Program-made: the position numbers and the translations under genes | Shown: piece after piece, positions 36,701 to 47,854 of the stretch | Layout: each line of letters starts with the position of its first letter | Numbering within the stretch: position 1 is the stretch's first letter | Notes under the pieces: generated by a model | The model's input: only the letters and a program-made list of their open reading frames with translations | The model's database searches: none | Told to the model about the DNA's origin: nothing | Origin: Sarcocystis neurona | Lineage: Eukaryota; Apicomplexa; Conoidasida; Eucoccidiorida; Sarcocystidae | Direction of reading: 5' to 3' | Assembly (NCBI GenBank): GCA_000727475.1 | Contig: KL647290.1 | Span: 4,661,736 to 4,725,735 of the forward strand | DNA length: 64,000 bases

Positions 36701-39700
36701 CGCAAAGGTAGTGCGTGGTTCCTCCATCTGTGCAGGTGGGCCGGCAGCGGAGGGTAATGTAGACACACGCTTGTTCGTTCCCCCGCCTGTGGCAGCAGCA
36801 AAAGTTAATGCAATCTGAAGCTGTTCCGCAGAGGACTGCGGTGGCATACGAACGTCACGGCGGTAGAATCCTCCCGGCAAAGAATGCTTGATAGCAACGC
36901 CCTCAACACAGGTGGTTTCCACAGGATCTGCCGCAAAATCCCGTGTCCCATGCAGATCTGCTGTTTTTCCTTCTTTTGGCCTGTCCCCCGCTCCAAAGCT
37001 AGTAGCTGATATGACGGCGGAGTGTAGAGCAGAGGGGAGGAAAGGGAAATCTGTTTGAGTGTTTCCTCGCACTGTTTCTCCTGTGTTACTTAAGTCTTTT
37101 GGCACCTTTCCTGCTGCAGTGGACACAGCACCCTCGCGAGTTGGACAGGGCCTTCCCTCCAGACATTTACTCCTCTCAGGGACCCACAAATTTGTTGGTG
37201 CCTCTTCTTCTACTTTGTCAAATGCCACGGTTGCGTCCCAACTATTACAAAGCTGGTGTGTACATGACGGTGCTTCAGGCGCGGTCGGCCCCTGTCCCGC
37301 TGGCATCCGTGCTGCCTTTTCTGCCTCGGAGGCAACGAGTGCTACGCCCACCAGAGCTGGTACAGAGCTCGATGTCAAAGTTGCTCCCGACGCTGGCGGT
37401 GCGGCTGCTGCGAGAAGCGGTCTTACGCAGTGCTCGTTGAGAGCAAGTCCTCTTGGAGCACAAACAACGTCTGCGCGTGAACGATACATCCTGTGCGTCA
37501 CGCACGTTCTCAGGGTTGTTGGCAATGCTCGCCGGCTGTTACAGCTGAGGCTGTCTACAGTTGTACTCGCCACTGTCACTGGCGCCAGAGGAGAAAAGAC
37601 GGATTCTGCACATCTCAGGGCAGAAGTACAGCGTACTGTGTCTGCAAACTGGGGAAGTGGTCGGATTGATCCAGACTTTCGGCGTGGGGATGTTCTCTGC
37701 AGCCGACTTCTTCCTATCTTCTGCACAGCCTGCCGCAGCCGTTGTCGGAGTTGCGGTTGCCCTTGCTCCTCACTTCGTGCGCAAGGACGCACAAGGGCAG
37801 TAGTGAAGGAAAAAGAACTCGACTTCATTGACCAGGGGGGAGGCGTCGATCGCCGAGCGACACCGCTGCTCGCGTCATCAGCAACAGGTGCGGTAGCAGG
37901 CGCAGCAGCAATAAGAGATGCACAATTAGCAGCGCCGTTCTCTAGAACCGCACCAGCTGTACCGGCGCACGGCGAGGCAGGAACAGAGTTTTGAAATTCA
38001 AGGCTGGGGAGTGTACCGTTGCAGACGGCTGAGACGTGAGTTTTTTCCACGACCGGCAAAGCCGTGTCGGCAGCACCGCAAGCAGCACCAGAAGTAGAGG
38101 AAGCAACAAATATAACCGCTTCAGCAGTCGAAACGGACGCCTGCGACTGGTCGGAACTGACACTTCGCTTGCGCCTGTGTTCACATTCAGGCGAGCTCCG
38201 CAGGCACGGGTGGCTGGAGAGGATGCCATCAGACAATGGCAGACCTCTTCTATGAAGCCTGCGGCTATGGACTCTTGCTTCATTGCGAGAGGTGCAGTGA
38301 CGTGCGTCCCACTCGAATGAGGGTACCAGAGAAGCAGGTCCGCATCCATCCACCGAAAACATTCGCCGTTGGTTCTGCAGCACCGGCTTTCCAGCAACAT
38401 GTTTCCCTGTAACGACAGACACTGCTTGTGCTGCTTTTCGTGAGCTTCTGCTACTGCTGTCAATTACTCGCTCAGAACGAGTGACAATTACTTGCTGCTC
38501 TGGTGGATCACGGCTCTGGTGGCCGCGCTGCTGCTGTCCTTGCCGCTGCTGCCGCTGTCGCAGCGCAAACGCCAGCAGACTGTGAGGGTGTAACGGCAGC
38601 AGAGCACCTGCTTCCAAGAGAAGTAGCACCGGTGTCCGCATTTTAGGAAGCGGCTGCTCCTGCATCTGTTGCGCGACAGACCACGGTTCTTGAGGAAGAC
38701 TGCCATACACGTCGTTTGCAGCGGAGGCGTGAAGAGTCAGTCCCTTTTCGGAGAAGCCAGCACACTCTTGGCCCCGTCCCCTTTCTTCTTTGGATTCTAC
38801 CGCAGAGCCCTCTGCTGAACAGTGAGTGAGTGAAGCAATGCAAGCTGCAGTAGCAGAACTTCTCTTCGAAGGGTAGCCACAGGCAGTCGTACCCGCGCTG
38901 GCACCCGCTGCAGCACTGCAAATCAATCTACTCGGGACACTACAGTGTTCAGAACCAGCAACATCAGAAAGCGTAGGATCCGACGGACTCTGTGGAGCAG
39001 TCTTCAGCAGCACGTCGCCGCAAGAAGCAGAAGCAGAACTGATGTTGACGGAGAGGCACGAGACGCTGCTGACGGGAAGCGACTCATCTCTTACCAGTAA
39101 TCTCTCACGAACAGCATCTGCTGTACTGTGCGATGATCGAGACCGGCATCCGCTGGGATGCGCTTTGTTGGATTGTTTTGAGTTCACGCGCTGGTGATGT
39201 ATCGCTGTTTCCACGAAGTGTAAGAGGCGACGGAGTCGCAACTCGAGGTTGTCTCGTTCAGAACGAGTAACGAGAGCGTGACACAGATGTCTCTCGCTTG
39301 CTTCCCCACACGTGTTGCTGTGACTAATGCGTTCACTGCTGTTGTTGCTGCTGTCGTTGTCGTCCATAATGCCGTGTGTGGGGAATGCGTCGCTCTTAGA
39401 CCCTGTCTGCTCTGCGTTGCCGATATTCGCGCTACAGATGCAGCAATGCCTACATCGACTACTTGCGTCATTGGCACTGTTGCCACCGGTCGTGTTGATT
39501 TCACAGTTTGGCCCTTGCGCAGCGTGACCCTCTTCAAAACACTGTAAGACGTGGTGGTCCGGAGAAGCGTCACACAAGCCACAACAAGCGTAAAATCTGC
39601 AAGCATGGCAGAAACAGACCACAGGGATTTTTGACTTCCCACTTTTAGTGGGTGGATCTCCGCAGTGAGCTCTGCTCGACGAGGCCGTACACTCTGGTTT

Positions 39701-42700
39701 CCCTGCTCTGCAGGCGTGCAGCGGGTGAAAATGCTCAGGATCCTGTCTCCAGTTCTGTTGTTGTGCGTGTTGCTGCGCGTCTACCTGATGCTCGGCGTGC
39801 TTCCGCTGCCCGTGAGTGGAGCGCTCTACCGCCTGTTGAGGCCTTTGGTACTCGTCTGAGACGTGTGTGCTGGGAGGAAAGCGGCTTAGTTTTTGCGATG
39901 TCCCCTGGTCTGACTGCTGCGGTCGCTGCTGTGGACACAGCTGGGGTAACCGACCCTTGGTCTCTCCTTGGTGACAGTTGCAACAGCAGCAGCCGAGCTC
40001 ACGATGAAGGTGCAACAGCAGTTGATCTATTTCTCGTGAGAGCAGAGTGAGAACGTCCGAGGCAAGCAGTTCGACCCTTGATGGAAGGGTTAGATGAGAA
40101 GGATGAATGAAGTCTTGTACGAAGAGAGGAAAGATTTGCAGGAGGAGGTGCAGCGTGGGAGGTAGCAGGACAAACAACAAAGGCTGGACAACGCTGTAAT
40201 GTGATATGTGTTCTAAAATCAAAGCCAGAGCCCGGACAGCGCCAGCTGCCTCGAGAAGCGCGGCAGGATAGGGAGGAGAACAAAAATTTGCAGTAACTGG
40301 CAACGAGTTTTCAGCTGTAGCCTTTGGGAACACAGACGAATCAGTATTCCTGCTGGCGGCAACAGGGCAAGCATCAGAGTCACGACGCGAAGCGGTCCCG
40401 TCAGGCGCATCACCGCCAACAACAGTACAAGATCCGGAAGCCGCACCGACGAAGGGAATTTCATGAAGGGGGCCCGTTTTGGTGCTGCTCAGAGGATGGG
40501 ATGTGGTCAGCAAAAGAGACCCAGAGGCACTTATGCCAGCCTCTTGAGAGGTTGAGCGGGCGCTGCAGGTGCCAGGACCTGCAGCAGCGGCATCCACAGT
40601 GAATGGAAGTTGTCTACAATAAGTGGAAACGTTGTAATCTCAAAAATCTTTTGCAGTGCAACGCATCAGCATTCTCCGACACCTTGGCTTCCCAAACATG
40701 GACAACAACCAAGTCTGCGTGCTAGGTTTTCGCAAAATTTGTGCCAACTAAAAGTTCCCAGACCTCTCCCTATAGGATTTCCGAATAAAGGCTGTTTCTT
40801 ACCTCGCTGTAGGGGATGGCTGCACGGCTGCGCCTTCTGAGCAGGCAACTTCCCAATATCGGAAGAGGCCTTGCCACCTTGCGGGTTGGCAGGGTGAAGT
40901 TCTGGCGCCGCCGTTCGTGTACTTCCTGCATCGGCTTTCAGCGCCGCCGCAGTAGTTTCTGCAGATGCTACTCGCGCCGTATATCGACCCGCTGTAGTTG
41001 TCTCTCGACCTTCTTCGGCAAGACTCAAAGAGCAACACTCCGGTCCCCCCTGGTACTGTTCCCATCGATTCCACCCACAGAAGGACGCAAAGCAGCAGAC
41101 GTTACTGCCGGAGCCAACGTTGATGCAGCTGAAGAACTGGTCGGCACAGCGACGCGAGGTGTGGCAGAGACTTAAGCGGGAGCAGCAAGTGCCGCAACAG
41201 GAAGTGCCGCAGCAACGTCGGGTGGGAAGAAAAAAGGGTGAACCACCGTCAGCGCAGCAGCTTTCAACTGTTCTCACACGAGACGCTAGAACGGTTGTGG
41301 TCTTAAGGCGCGTGGTCCCAGGCGTTACGGCTGCACAAGATGACGGTTCATCAAACCAGGGGCCGACTGCACCGGTTTGAGAAGTGCCGACAAACAGCGG
41401 AACACTAGGCGCGGCTGTAGACGCAACACGAGTTTCCGAGGCAGAAGTGGCGAGGCCCACACCAATACAGCAAGAATCCGCTGAAAACATGGAAACAGAA
41501 GGAGCTGGATGAGCCGCCGCGGATCCAACAGGGTCCGGAAAACAAGTAGGAAAATAAGGAGCATTAGTGGGATGAAGAGCCGCTCCAGCCGAGCGACCAG
41601 AGCTGGGAGCAGCCGTGTTACTTGCTGCTTGAGTTTGCAGTTGGCCTTTTGATGCAGTGTCCGCCTGAGACTGGCTTAAAGGCGGCGCGGGCTGTTTGCT
41701 TTCATCGGGCTCCTTCTGTACTCTTCCGATCTGCACGGGAAGCATCGCCCCGGAGCCGCAGTTATTCTTGTCTACTGTTGCTGGATTCATGTTTACCAGC
41801 ACCAGCAAGAAGGCGAGGAAGGGGGCACGTCTGCGCAGGAGTCACAGCAGCAGTCCCACGGGAAGGACGATTATGGCAGCAACAGCAATACACGAAGTAT
41901 CGGAAACATCGACTGCAGCACGCCACAGAGGGATGTACTCAATTGAAATTCACGACGCGAGAGACAGGCTCCGCCCGCGTTAATGCCACCGCCTAGTTCT
42001 CGCTAGCAAATAGCCGCGACGCTTGCATTAGGATAGCAAGTTAGCCTGAAACAACACGGACGCGTTACCAGTTTTTTGCCAGTAGGCGTTGGGGCTTGCA
42101 CGTGGTGTATAGATGAACCCCCATGTGTCCAGGAGCGTGAACAGTTCATTCTGGCCACGCGTGGCAGCTTTGAAAAGAGTGGTCGTTATTTACTTCCTGG
42201 ATCAGCGCCTTCCAAGCGGTAACACCAAGCACAATTGCACCAGTGCAGAGTGCCAGGTGTAGACTGAGCAGCCATCAGGTACATGCGTCAGCATTCCGGT
42301 AATTAGATAAGAAGCACTCGCAATCCTGAAGGCTACGCCATTCCCTAGTTGTGCGCCCGCTACCAATTTTTGTCGGTAGAATGTACCGCACTGACACAAG
42401 CAGTGCTTACGTTTGATTTACCGTGGAAGCAACAGCGTGTGCGGACTTCCCGTAGCTCCGCTTCTGCAGTGCCATCGATTTTGTCTTGCACCTCTGTACG
42501 TACAAGCAGTGAGAGTGACAGCTCGACACTCACCTGATGAGGTCTTTGTCAACAGGTGGTAAAACGTCAGACACAGTTGCTCCCGTCTCCGTTGTAATGC
42601 CCTTCTTTGCTGGGCCAAAAAAGATTTGTAGCCACAGCAACAGCAAAGCTGCTGCAGTCCCTGTCTCTTTAAATTCATCCGCGCAGCACAGGTGCGGTGC

Positions 42701-43363
42701 ATTTGAGACATGTCGATGCTGCGAGGTTTTCAATCCACGTGCTGCTGAAGCATCACCTTCTGCTGCTACTGTTACTGTTGTATTGTCGATTCGTCCTCGC
42801 TCGGTCAGTGCTTCTCTTGCGCGATGTCCCGTGCTTGCTGCATTGGACTTAATTGCTTCGTCTGCCGCTACGTCGGTGGCCGTGTCTGCTGCTCTATGAG
42901 GTGCAGTTGTCAGCAGGCTTCCAACCTCTTGTGCTGACGTGGATGATGCCCACCCTGCTGTAATGCTCGCTGGTGTACCGGCGTTTAGCGGTGCCGACAA
43001 CTGCGCTTTTAAATTGATGCATACCCCTGGTTTCTCTGAAGCGTGAGTTGTTGGCGACACTGCAGCCTCTAGCGGTGTCGCCCCATCTGCTGCCGCCGCT
43101 GCTACGGCCCGTTTTTCCTGCGGTGTTGTTCCGGCTTGCTGCGCCGCATGGCACCGGTGTGGACATGACAGGCACCGCCCCGTTGCTGCCAACAAAAACA
43201 GCAGGGCGACGATGGCGTCGCAGAAGGCAAGCTGCTGCAGCGAGGGAGACCGCAAATCTGCTTGCATCAGCAGCACACACAATACAACAACGAGGGTCAG
43301 AAAACAAAACATTAGCTTATCGTTTAAAAAAAGGTTCACAAGTGCTTTCGGTGGCGACAGCAT
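21767..43363 (-). CDS. Giant protein of about 6,889 residues, unrecognised, three exons
   Basis: Exons 43363-42534, 41830-40803 and 40578-21767 join through good signals (CAG|GTGAGT, GAG|GTAAGA; acceptors ending CGCAG and TGCAG), with phases 2 and 1 agreeing, for 6,889 residues from ATG 43363. The third exon alone is 18.8 kb and has no ATG near its 5' end, so the joins are needed. Residues 17-33 and 45-61 look like membrane segments, and a third hydrophobic stretch (about 279-290) is created at the first splice junction. The rest alternates Ser/Arg/Ala-rich disorder with Leu-rich helical blocks resembling HEAT/ARM packing (for example about residues 733-780, HYSVVQPLLFVLLPP). A Cys/His cluster lies at about 941-978. 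I recognise no kinase, ligase, BEACH, HECT or chorein signature. A large membrane-linked scaffold is the most I would infer. The 3' end may extend by splicing (donor-like AAG|GTGAGG at 21820). Confidence 0.6.
39503..39616 (-). other. Cys/His cluster within the giant protein
   Basis: Residues about 941-978 read CFCHACRFYACCGLCDAS then DHHVLQCFEEGHAAQGPNC. The pattern Cx1Cx2Cx4CCx2C...HHx3Cx4Hx6C has enough ligands for one or two zinc ions and recalls ZnF-UBP or ZZ fingers, though it fits neither exactly. A second Cys group (CRHCCIC) follows closely. Confidence 0.4.
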
Positions 43364-46300
43364 CTGCTGCGCGGTAGAGAATCTGGAGGTAGCGCAGGTA
43401 GACGGAAGAAAGAAAAGGCCGTACACTTGCTAGCAGGGTAGCAAACGCGCTCTTGTACTTTACAAAAATCGTCTGACGCACACTCCGCGGTGTGCAGCCG
43501 CATAAGTAAGCAGATGTAGGGCCGCCGGCTACGCATGCGTAGGGGCGCCCTGTAAAACATCCTGTAAGCCCTCTTTGCAAGCGTAAACGTCCATGTCCTC
43601 TGCCGTATTACAGAGGTCGTAGTTTAAAAGCCTGCCCGTGTATGCGTCACAGAGCTGTCTGATATCTGACTGCCCTTTTCCAGCACACGTTCACCCAGTA
43701 GGGCGCCGATGGCTGCCTTGCTCGCTCCGTCTTGCCGTACACACGTATGTGCGTGTTCTGATTGAGTCAAGCAGAAGGCCGACGAAAACCCCCTTAAAGA
43801 CCGCATGTTATTCCATTGCGTCACACTTTCTGAGCCTGAGTACGCGAGCGCGTTCATGCGCCTTATAAGAGCGTGCACACAGTTGTGACGCATGTGTAAT
43901 TTTACCTGTACACAGCGTCCTACTTCAGACCGTAATCGTACATGCACATTTAGGCGTCTCGCATTATATAGTCTGTCGCTAGAACGATACCTACACGGGT
44001 ACGAAGGGAAAGCGGAGTTCGTGGGATATGATGAGTGCTGTCACTTGTTGTGTCTCATGCGTACGGCGACTACTGTTGAGCAGCTGATATATATGAAGCG
44101 GGGCGGACTGAGGCAGCTAAAGAACGAGGATCTACACGGGTCGTAGTTTAAGTGAAACGCACACGTATAAGTGGTGGATTAGCTCCAAAATATTGTGTGG
44201 TCCTCCCACTGCGTCTCTCTCCTACCGGCTGCGACGGCTTTGGGCCGCTGACGTTCTTTCGCGAAGCGCAGGCGGCCTTGGATTTTCTTCATGAGTGCAC
44301 TGGTCTTCCTCCCAAGGCTAGAGTCTTTGCTCTGCTGCAGCAGCCAGCAGCACTGCCTTCGCTTCTTCTTTTTCAAAGGAGTCAGCAGCACTGCTTGAAG
44401 CCATGTTTGCATGTAGCGAAAGCCGGGAGAAGCTGCTGCCAATGGAGACGACTCCGTGGGGTTAAAAAAACCTCCCTGCACGTCATAGTCACCGAACACC
44501 GCAGCCGACGCGCGCGCAGATGGTATCGAGGCCCCATAGATTCAAGTCCTTGCACCGCTGTTTTTGAAGATTAGTCTTTAAACGGGTAAGTAGGGAAATG
44601 GCAGGAGAGATAGAGAGGACGGGGAAAGGATGTCCTCTTGTATGCGGTGGACCGTGGCGCTTCCTGTCGTAGGACAGAAACGTTCACGTCGTGACGCACA
44701 TCGGTGAACAGGAATGCCCTTGGGAATACGCTACTCCTCGCCGATAAATTCATGCAGTCAATGCATGCAAACGCGTGCTGAAGAAATTGCGTAGATCCGT
44801 GCGCAACACCCAAATCGAATCTATCTGAAGGATTAGAAACGGCGGGAGGTGGATATCTCCTCCCCGTGTACTGCAGAAGACGAACGCGGACAAACGCTGA
44901 AGAGAAAACCATATTCAACCAACTCGCCGTTCTAAGGTGGGACATAGAACTGATTATCTCCCCCACCCCAGCTTGGTCAGAATAACAAAGATCAGCTGTA
45001 AAAGTCGCTCCGTCCCTGCCTGTCTTTCAGCTGAAGGCTACGACGAAGACTACGAGAAGGCGCAACTTCGAGACAGAGTTGATATCCGCGGCGCCTGATT
45101 ACGTAACGACATTGTGGCCTGCGTCAGGCTAGCGTGAGTGCCGTTGATTCCACTGAAGAAAGGCTTCCGTCTCCACTGTATCCTTGAGCCACACGTTGAA
45201 TCTTTGTTCCAAATCACTGGCAGTCAGGTGCCCTAAATCTCTCGCGCGCCATCAAGCGCGCGTACAGCACAGTCCACGCTGTTGTGAGACTCTTCAACAC
45301 CGACGGTGGAGCTTTTTACTCCGACTTCGAAGAATCTTTTACATAATTTACGAACTAGGAGTTTTTCAACGTCAGAAAGAGGTTGCAGTGTAGGAGACTA
45401 GACCGAAAACCAACACGCTTGCGAGAGTCGAATACATACATTCCAAAGTATCGAATACACAATAATAGTGTAAAGATCAGCATGTAATAAACACAGAGTG
45501 CGCTCTCGCGCGAGCACACTCAGGTCTTCCCTTGAACAGACGTTCACCTCGGTATCAGATCCGTGTCGTAAACACCTCTTTCCCGGCCAGAAGCCATGAA
45601 CTTTTACGGACTTGGACACACTTACGCGTTTCAAAGGGCGGGGTGGTGCTGTATCGCAGTACCCACAGCCAGGCAGCGTCCGGCGTGCACATGTGTCACA
45701 GCAGCTTGATGCTCTCTTAGGGTGCAACAGCAGCGGCAGCTGCAGGGCTCCGCAGACGACCAGACAAGCCATTTCTGAACCAAAGCTGCACGGGAAACTC
45801 CGGGCATGCAGTTTGGCGAAGGACGAAAACAGGCTGTACACAACCGCACCAGCGAAGCGAGCGGCGCACAGCAGCTGGAGGCAGATGCTGTGAGCTACAA
45901 CACCTAAAGCGTCAAAGAAAGCAGAAAAAGGGGCCTGGGAATCAGTAGCAGCAAAGGGTCAGGAGGACGCTAGCCGAAGCAGGAGAAGCAATCAAGAAGG
46001 GGCCGCGAGGCATGGTGAAAAAGTAGAACGTGGCAGTCTTTCACTGCCTGGAAACGCCACGCGCCTGTATGCAGTATCGGCGCATCGAACACGGCAATTG
46101 CATTGACCGTCGAAGCTAGAAGTGCTGAAGCCGTGCGCAGTAATGGCGTCGTCTTTCGTCTCAAAACGTGATACAGAGCAGAGAATATGGCTAGACAAGA
46201 CTCGTGTTGGGGCTAAGCCCTCAACGTCAGAACAAGCATGTTCACACAGAAAACATAGGATAACCTGTATGCACTTTGGATCCAGGATATTTAGGATCCT

Positions 46301-46445
46301 GCAGCAGAAGTATGGTAGCTTCTCTTTGAGTACGAACACACAAACTTCTAGCCTTTTTGGAGTAGACGAACTTCAAGAATACTTCATCAGCGACACATTC
46401 CATGTTGCTCCCAGGTCACGTCTCGAGTCACGACAGCGCAACGCT
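43364..46445. other. Mostly unassigned intergenic region
   Basis: This lies 5' of the giant minus-strand gene and 3' of the next minus-strand gene. It should hold the promoter of the giant gene, but no motif was recognised. Several open frames of 90-150 residues occur on both strands (for example plus 44152-44574 and minus 45398-45841); they lack ATG starts or domain support. A short shared word (gtcgtagtttaa) occurs at about 43616 and 44132. Confidence 0.4.
43892..44146 (+). CDS. Small hypothetical ORF, 84 residues
   Basis: It starts with a true ATG and has ordinary composition, including LERYLHGYEGKAEFVGYDE and a helical stretch TTVEQLIYMKRGGLRQLKNE. No family was recognised. It could be an exon of a spliced gene (a CAG acceptor-like site lies at its 5' end) or a chance frame. 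Confidence 0.2.
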   Translation: MCNFTCTQRPTSDRNRTCTFRRLALYSLSLERYLHGYEGKAEFVGYDECCHLLCLMRTATTVEQLIYMKRGGLRQLKNEDLHGS

Positions 46446-47587
46446 CTACGTACCGTGAACCACAATTCGGGCAGAGGAACCCTCAGCTGCAAGGATAAAA
46501 CCTGCAGCTAGCAGGTAACGAATGAAAGGCTTCCACGGGGCGTTCCGCAAAGTTTCAGTGAACAGATGTGGAGATTCCGCCAACTTACCCGTGAAACTGT
46601 GTCTTCGCAAACTCTCAAGTAAGTAGATCTGATGCTCAGGGGAGACAAGAAGGTAATAAGCCCGTACGTACGTACACACCTGCCACTTTGATGGGTTGTC
46701 AGGAGCAGCACCCGCGAGCTTCTGCAAATAACGGCGTACGCGCATTTACACGTAAACATGTCGATAGGATCTTTCAACGCGGCGTGCTGATGACGGGGGC
46801 GCGCTTACCCGAAAAAGAGTGGGAAGAGAAATGTGGTCTGCTTCTGTTGATCAACTGGAAAGAATGCTGGCTTTTCTCGCATCCCTTCCTCTTCGCACAA
46901 AGCACTGCCACAGGGGGATCGAGAAACAAGGAGCTCTTCGTCCCTATTTCGCTGGAAACACCGTGGCAGGCGCAAGGCGGAGCCCAGTCTGTAGCTGCCT
47001 GGAGTGTGCGCACGCTTTGCGCAGCTCGCCGCACGGCGTCCAGTCAAAGCATCCGAAGTTGCTCTTGCTCCTGAAGCATGAGGTGCGTCCACTATTCGTG
47101 AGAGTTGGGATGGTGCAGCTGCAGAGGCTCTAGTTGTAGAACACTTATTTAGTGTGCTTGTTTTGCAGACTCGGCTCATTGCTGCGTCCCTGGCTGCAGC
47201 TCTTCTTCCCTGTTTTGCTGGCGTTGGTAGCGCTGCACCGGTACATTTTCCTTCACCGGTAGAAGTCGCGCAGTGCAGGTCGGACTTTTTTCGTGCATCT
47301 TCACCTCTGGTACCGTCTGCCTTCGTATTCAATAGTGGGAACTCCTGCCGTTGCTGGGCCTGCTGCTGCTGCTGCTGCACGTCATGCTTTCGGAACTGTT
47401 GGTGCTCAGCATGCAGCTCCCGTGTGTCTGCGCCGCACACGCTCTGCTGCTGCGGGATACTATAAAGGAGAGACTTAATAAAGCTAGCTGCATTCGTGTC
47501 GGCTTGTGGCTGCTCCTGATGCTTCTTCCTCAAGCGTAGCCAGCAGAAGCGCAGAGCTTCTGTCTGTTCCCTCTTCAGTAGCACCAA
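46446..47587 (-). CDS. 3' exons of a minus-strand gene, frame uncertain
   Basis: An acceptor (TATTGTGCAG) near 47588 opens a frame of about 260 codons that starts LVLLKREQTEALRFCWLRLR and contains a poly-Gln run; it may be the continuation of the large gene upstream. Small exons follow with clear signals: donor at 46808, exon 46721-46680, exon 46634-46589 and acceptor at 46501. One frame through them reads KLAGAAPDNPSKWQ, HQIYLLESLRRHSFTG, FILAAEGSSARIVVHGT and a stop at 46446, with agreeing phases (0, 1). A second frame, which joins the poly-Gln exon in phase 2, is also open. I cannot decide between them. Confidence 0.35.
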
Positions 47588-47854
47588 CGCTGCACAATAG
47601 AAGACGTAGGGGAAAAGCCGCGTGACATTCTTACGGTATGCGTCGGAGATTCACTTATATGAAGCTACTTTTCGGAAGACACGAGACACCACGATACGGT
47701 GCCGAAGCACCGCGGCTCCGCAAAGCCCTGAACGTGCATCAAAAAAGTCCTCACCATCATCACCAGCATCATCCAGGACACCTTGTGTTTGAGTTGCAGA
47801 CCCACAGCGATAGAAATGTATTAAGTCACGTTTCAATGTCTCCGCTTTCTCTTA

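Noticed and set aside
37059..37994. Plus-strand open frame of 311 codons
   Set aside because: It is the complement of Ala/Ser/Arg-rich sequence of the giant minus-strand exon, with no start context, splice support or domain.
40666..41808. A separate 380-codon minus-strand gene upstream of the giant frame
   Set aside because: It begins with TTG, and both its ends carry splice sites whose phases fit the exons on either side, so it is better read as exon 2 of the giant gene.
45398..45893. Overlapping open frames on both strands near 45.6 kb
   Set aside because: Neither frame has a recognisable domain or clear splice context, so coding cannot be supported.
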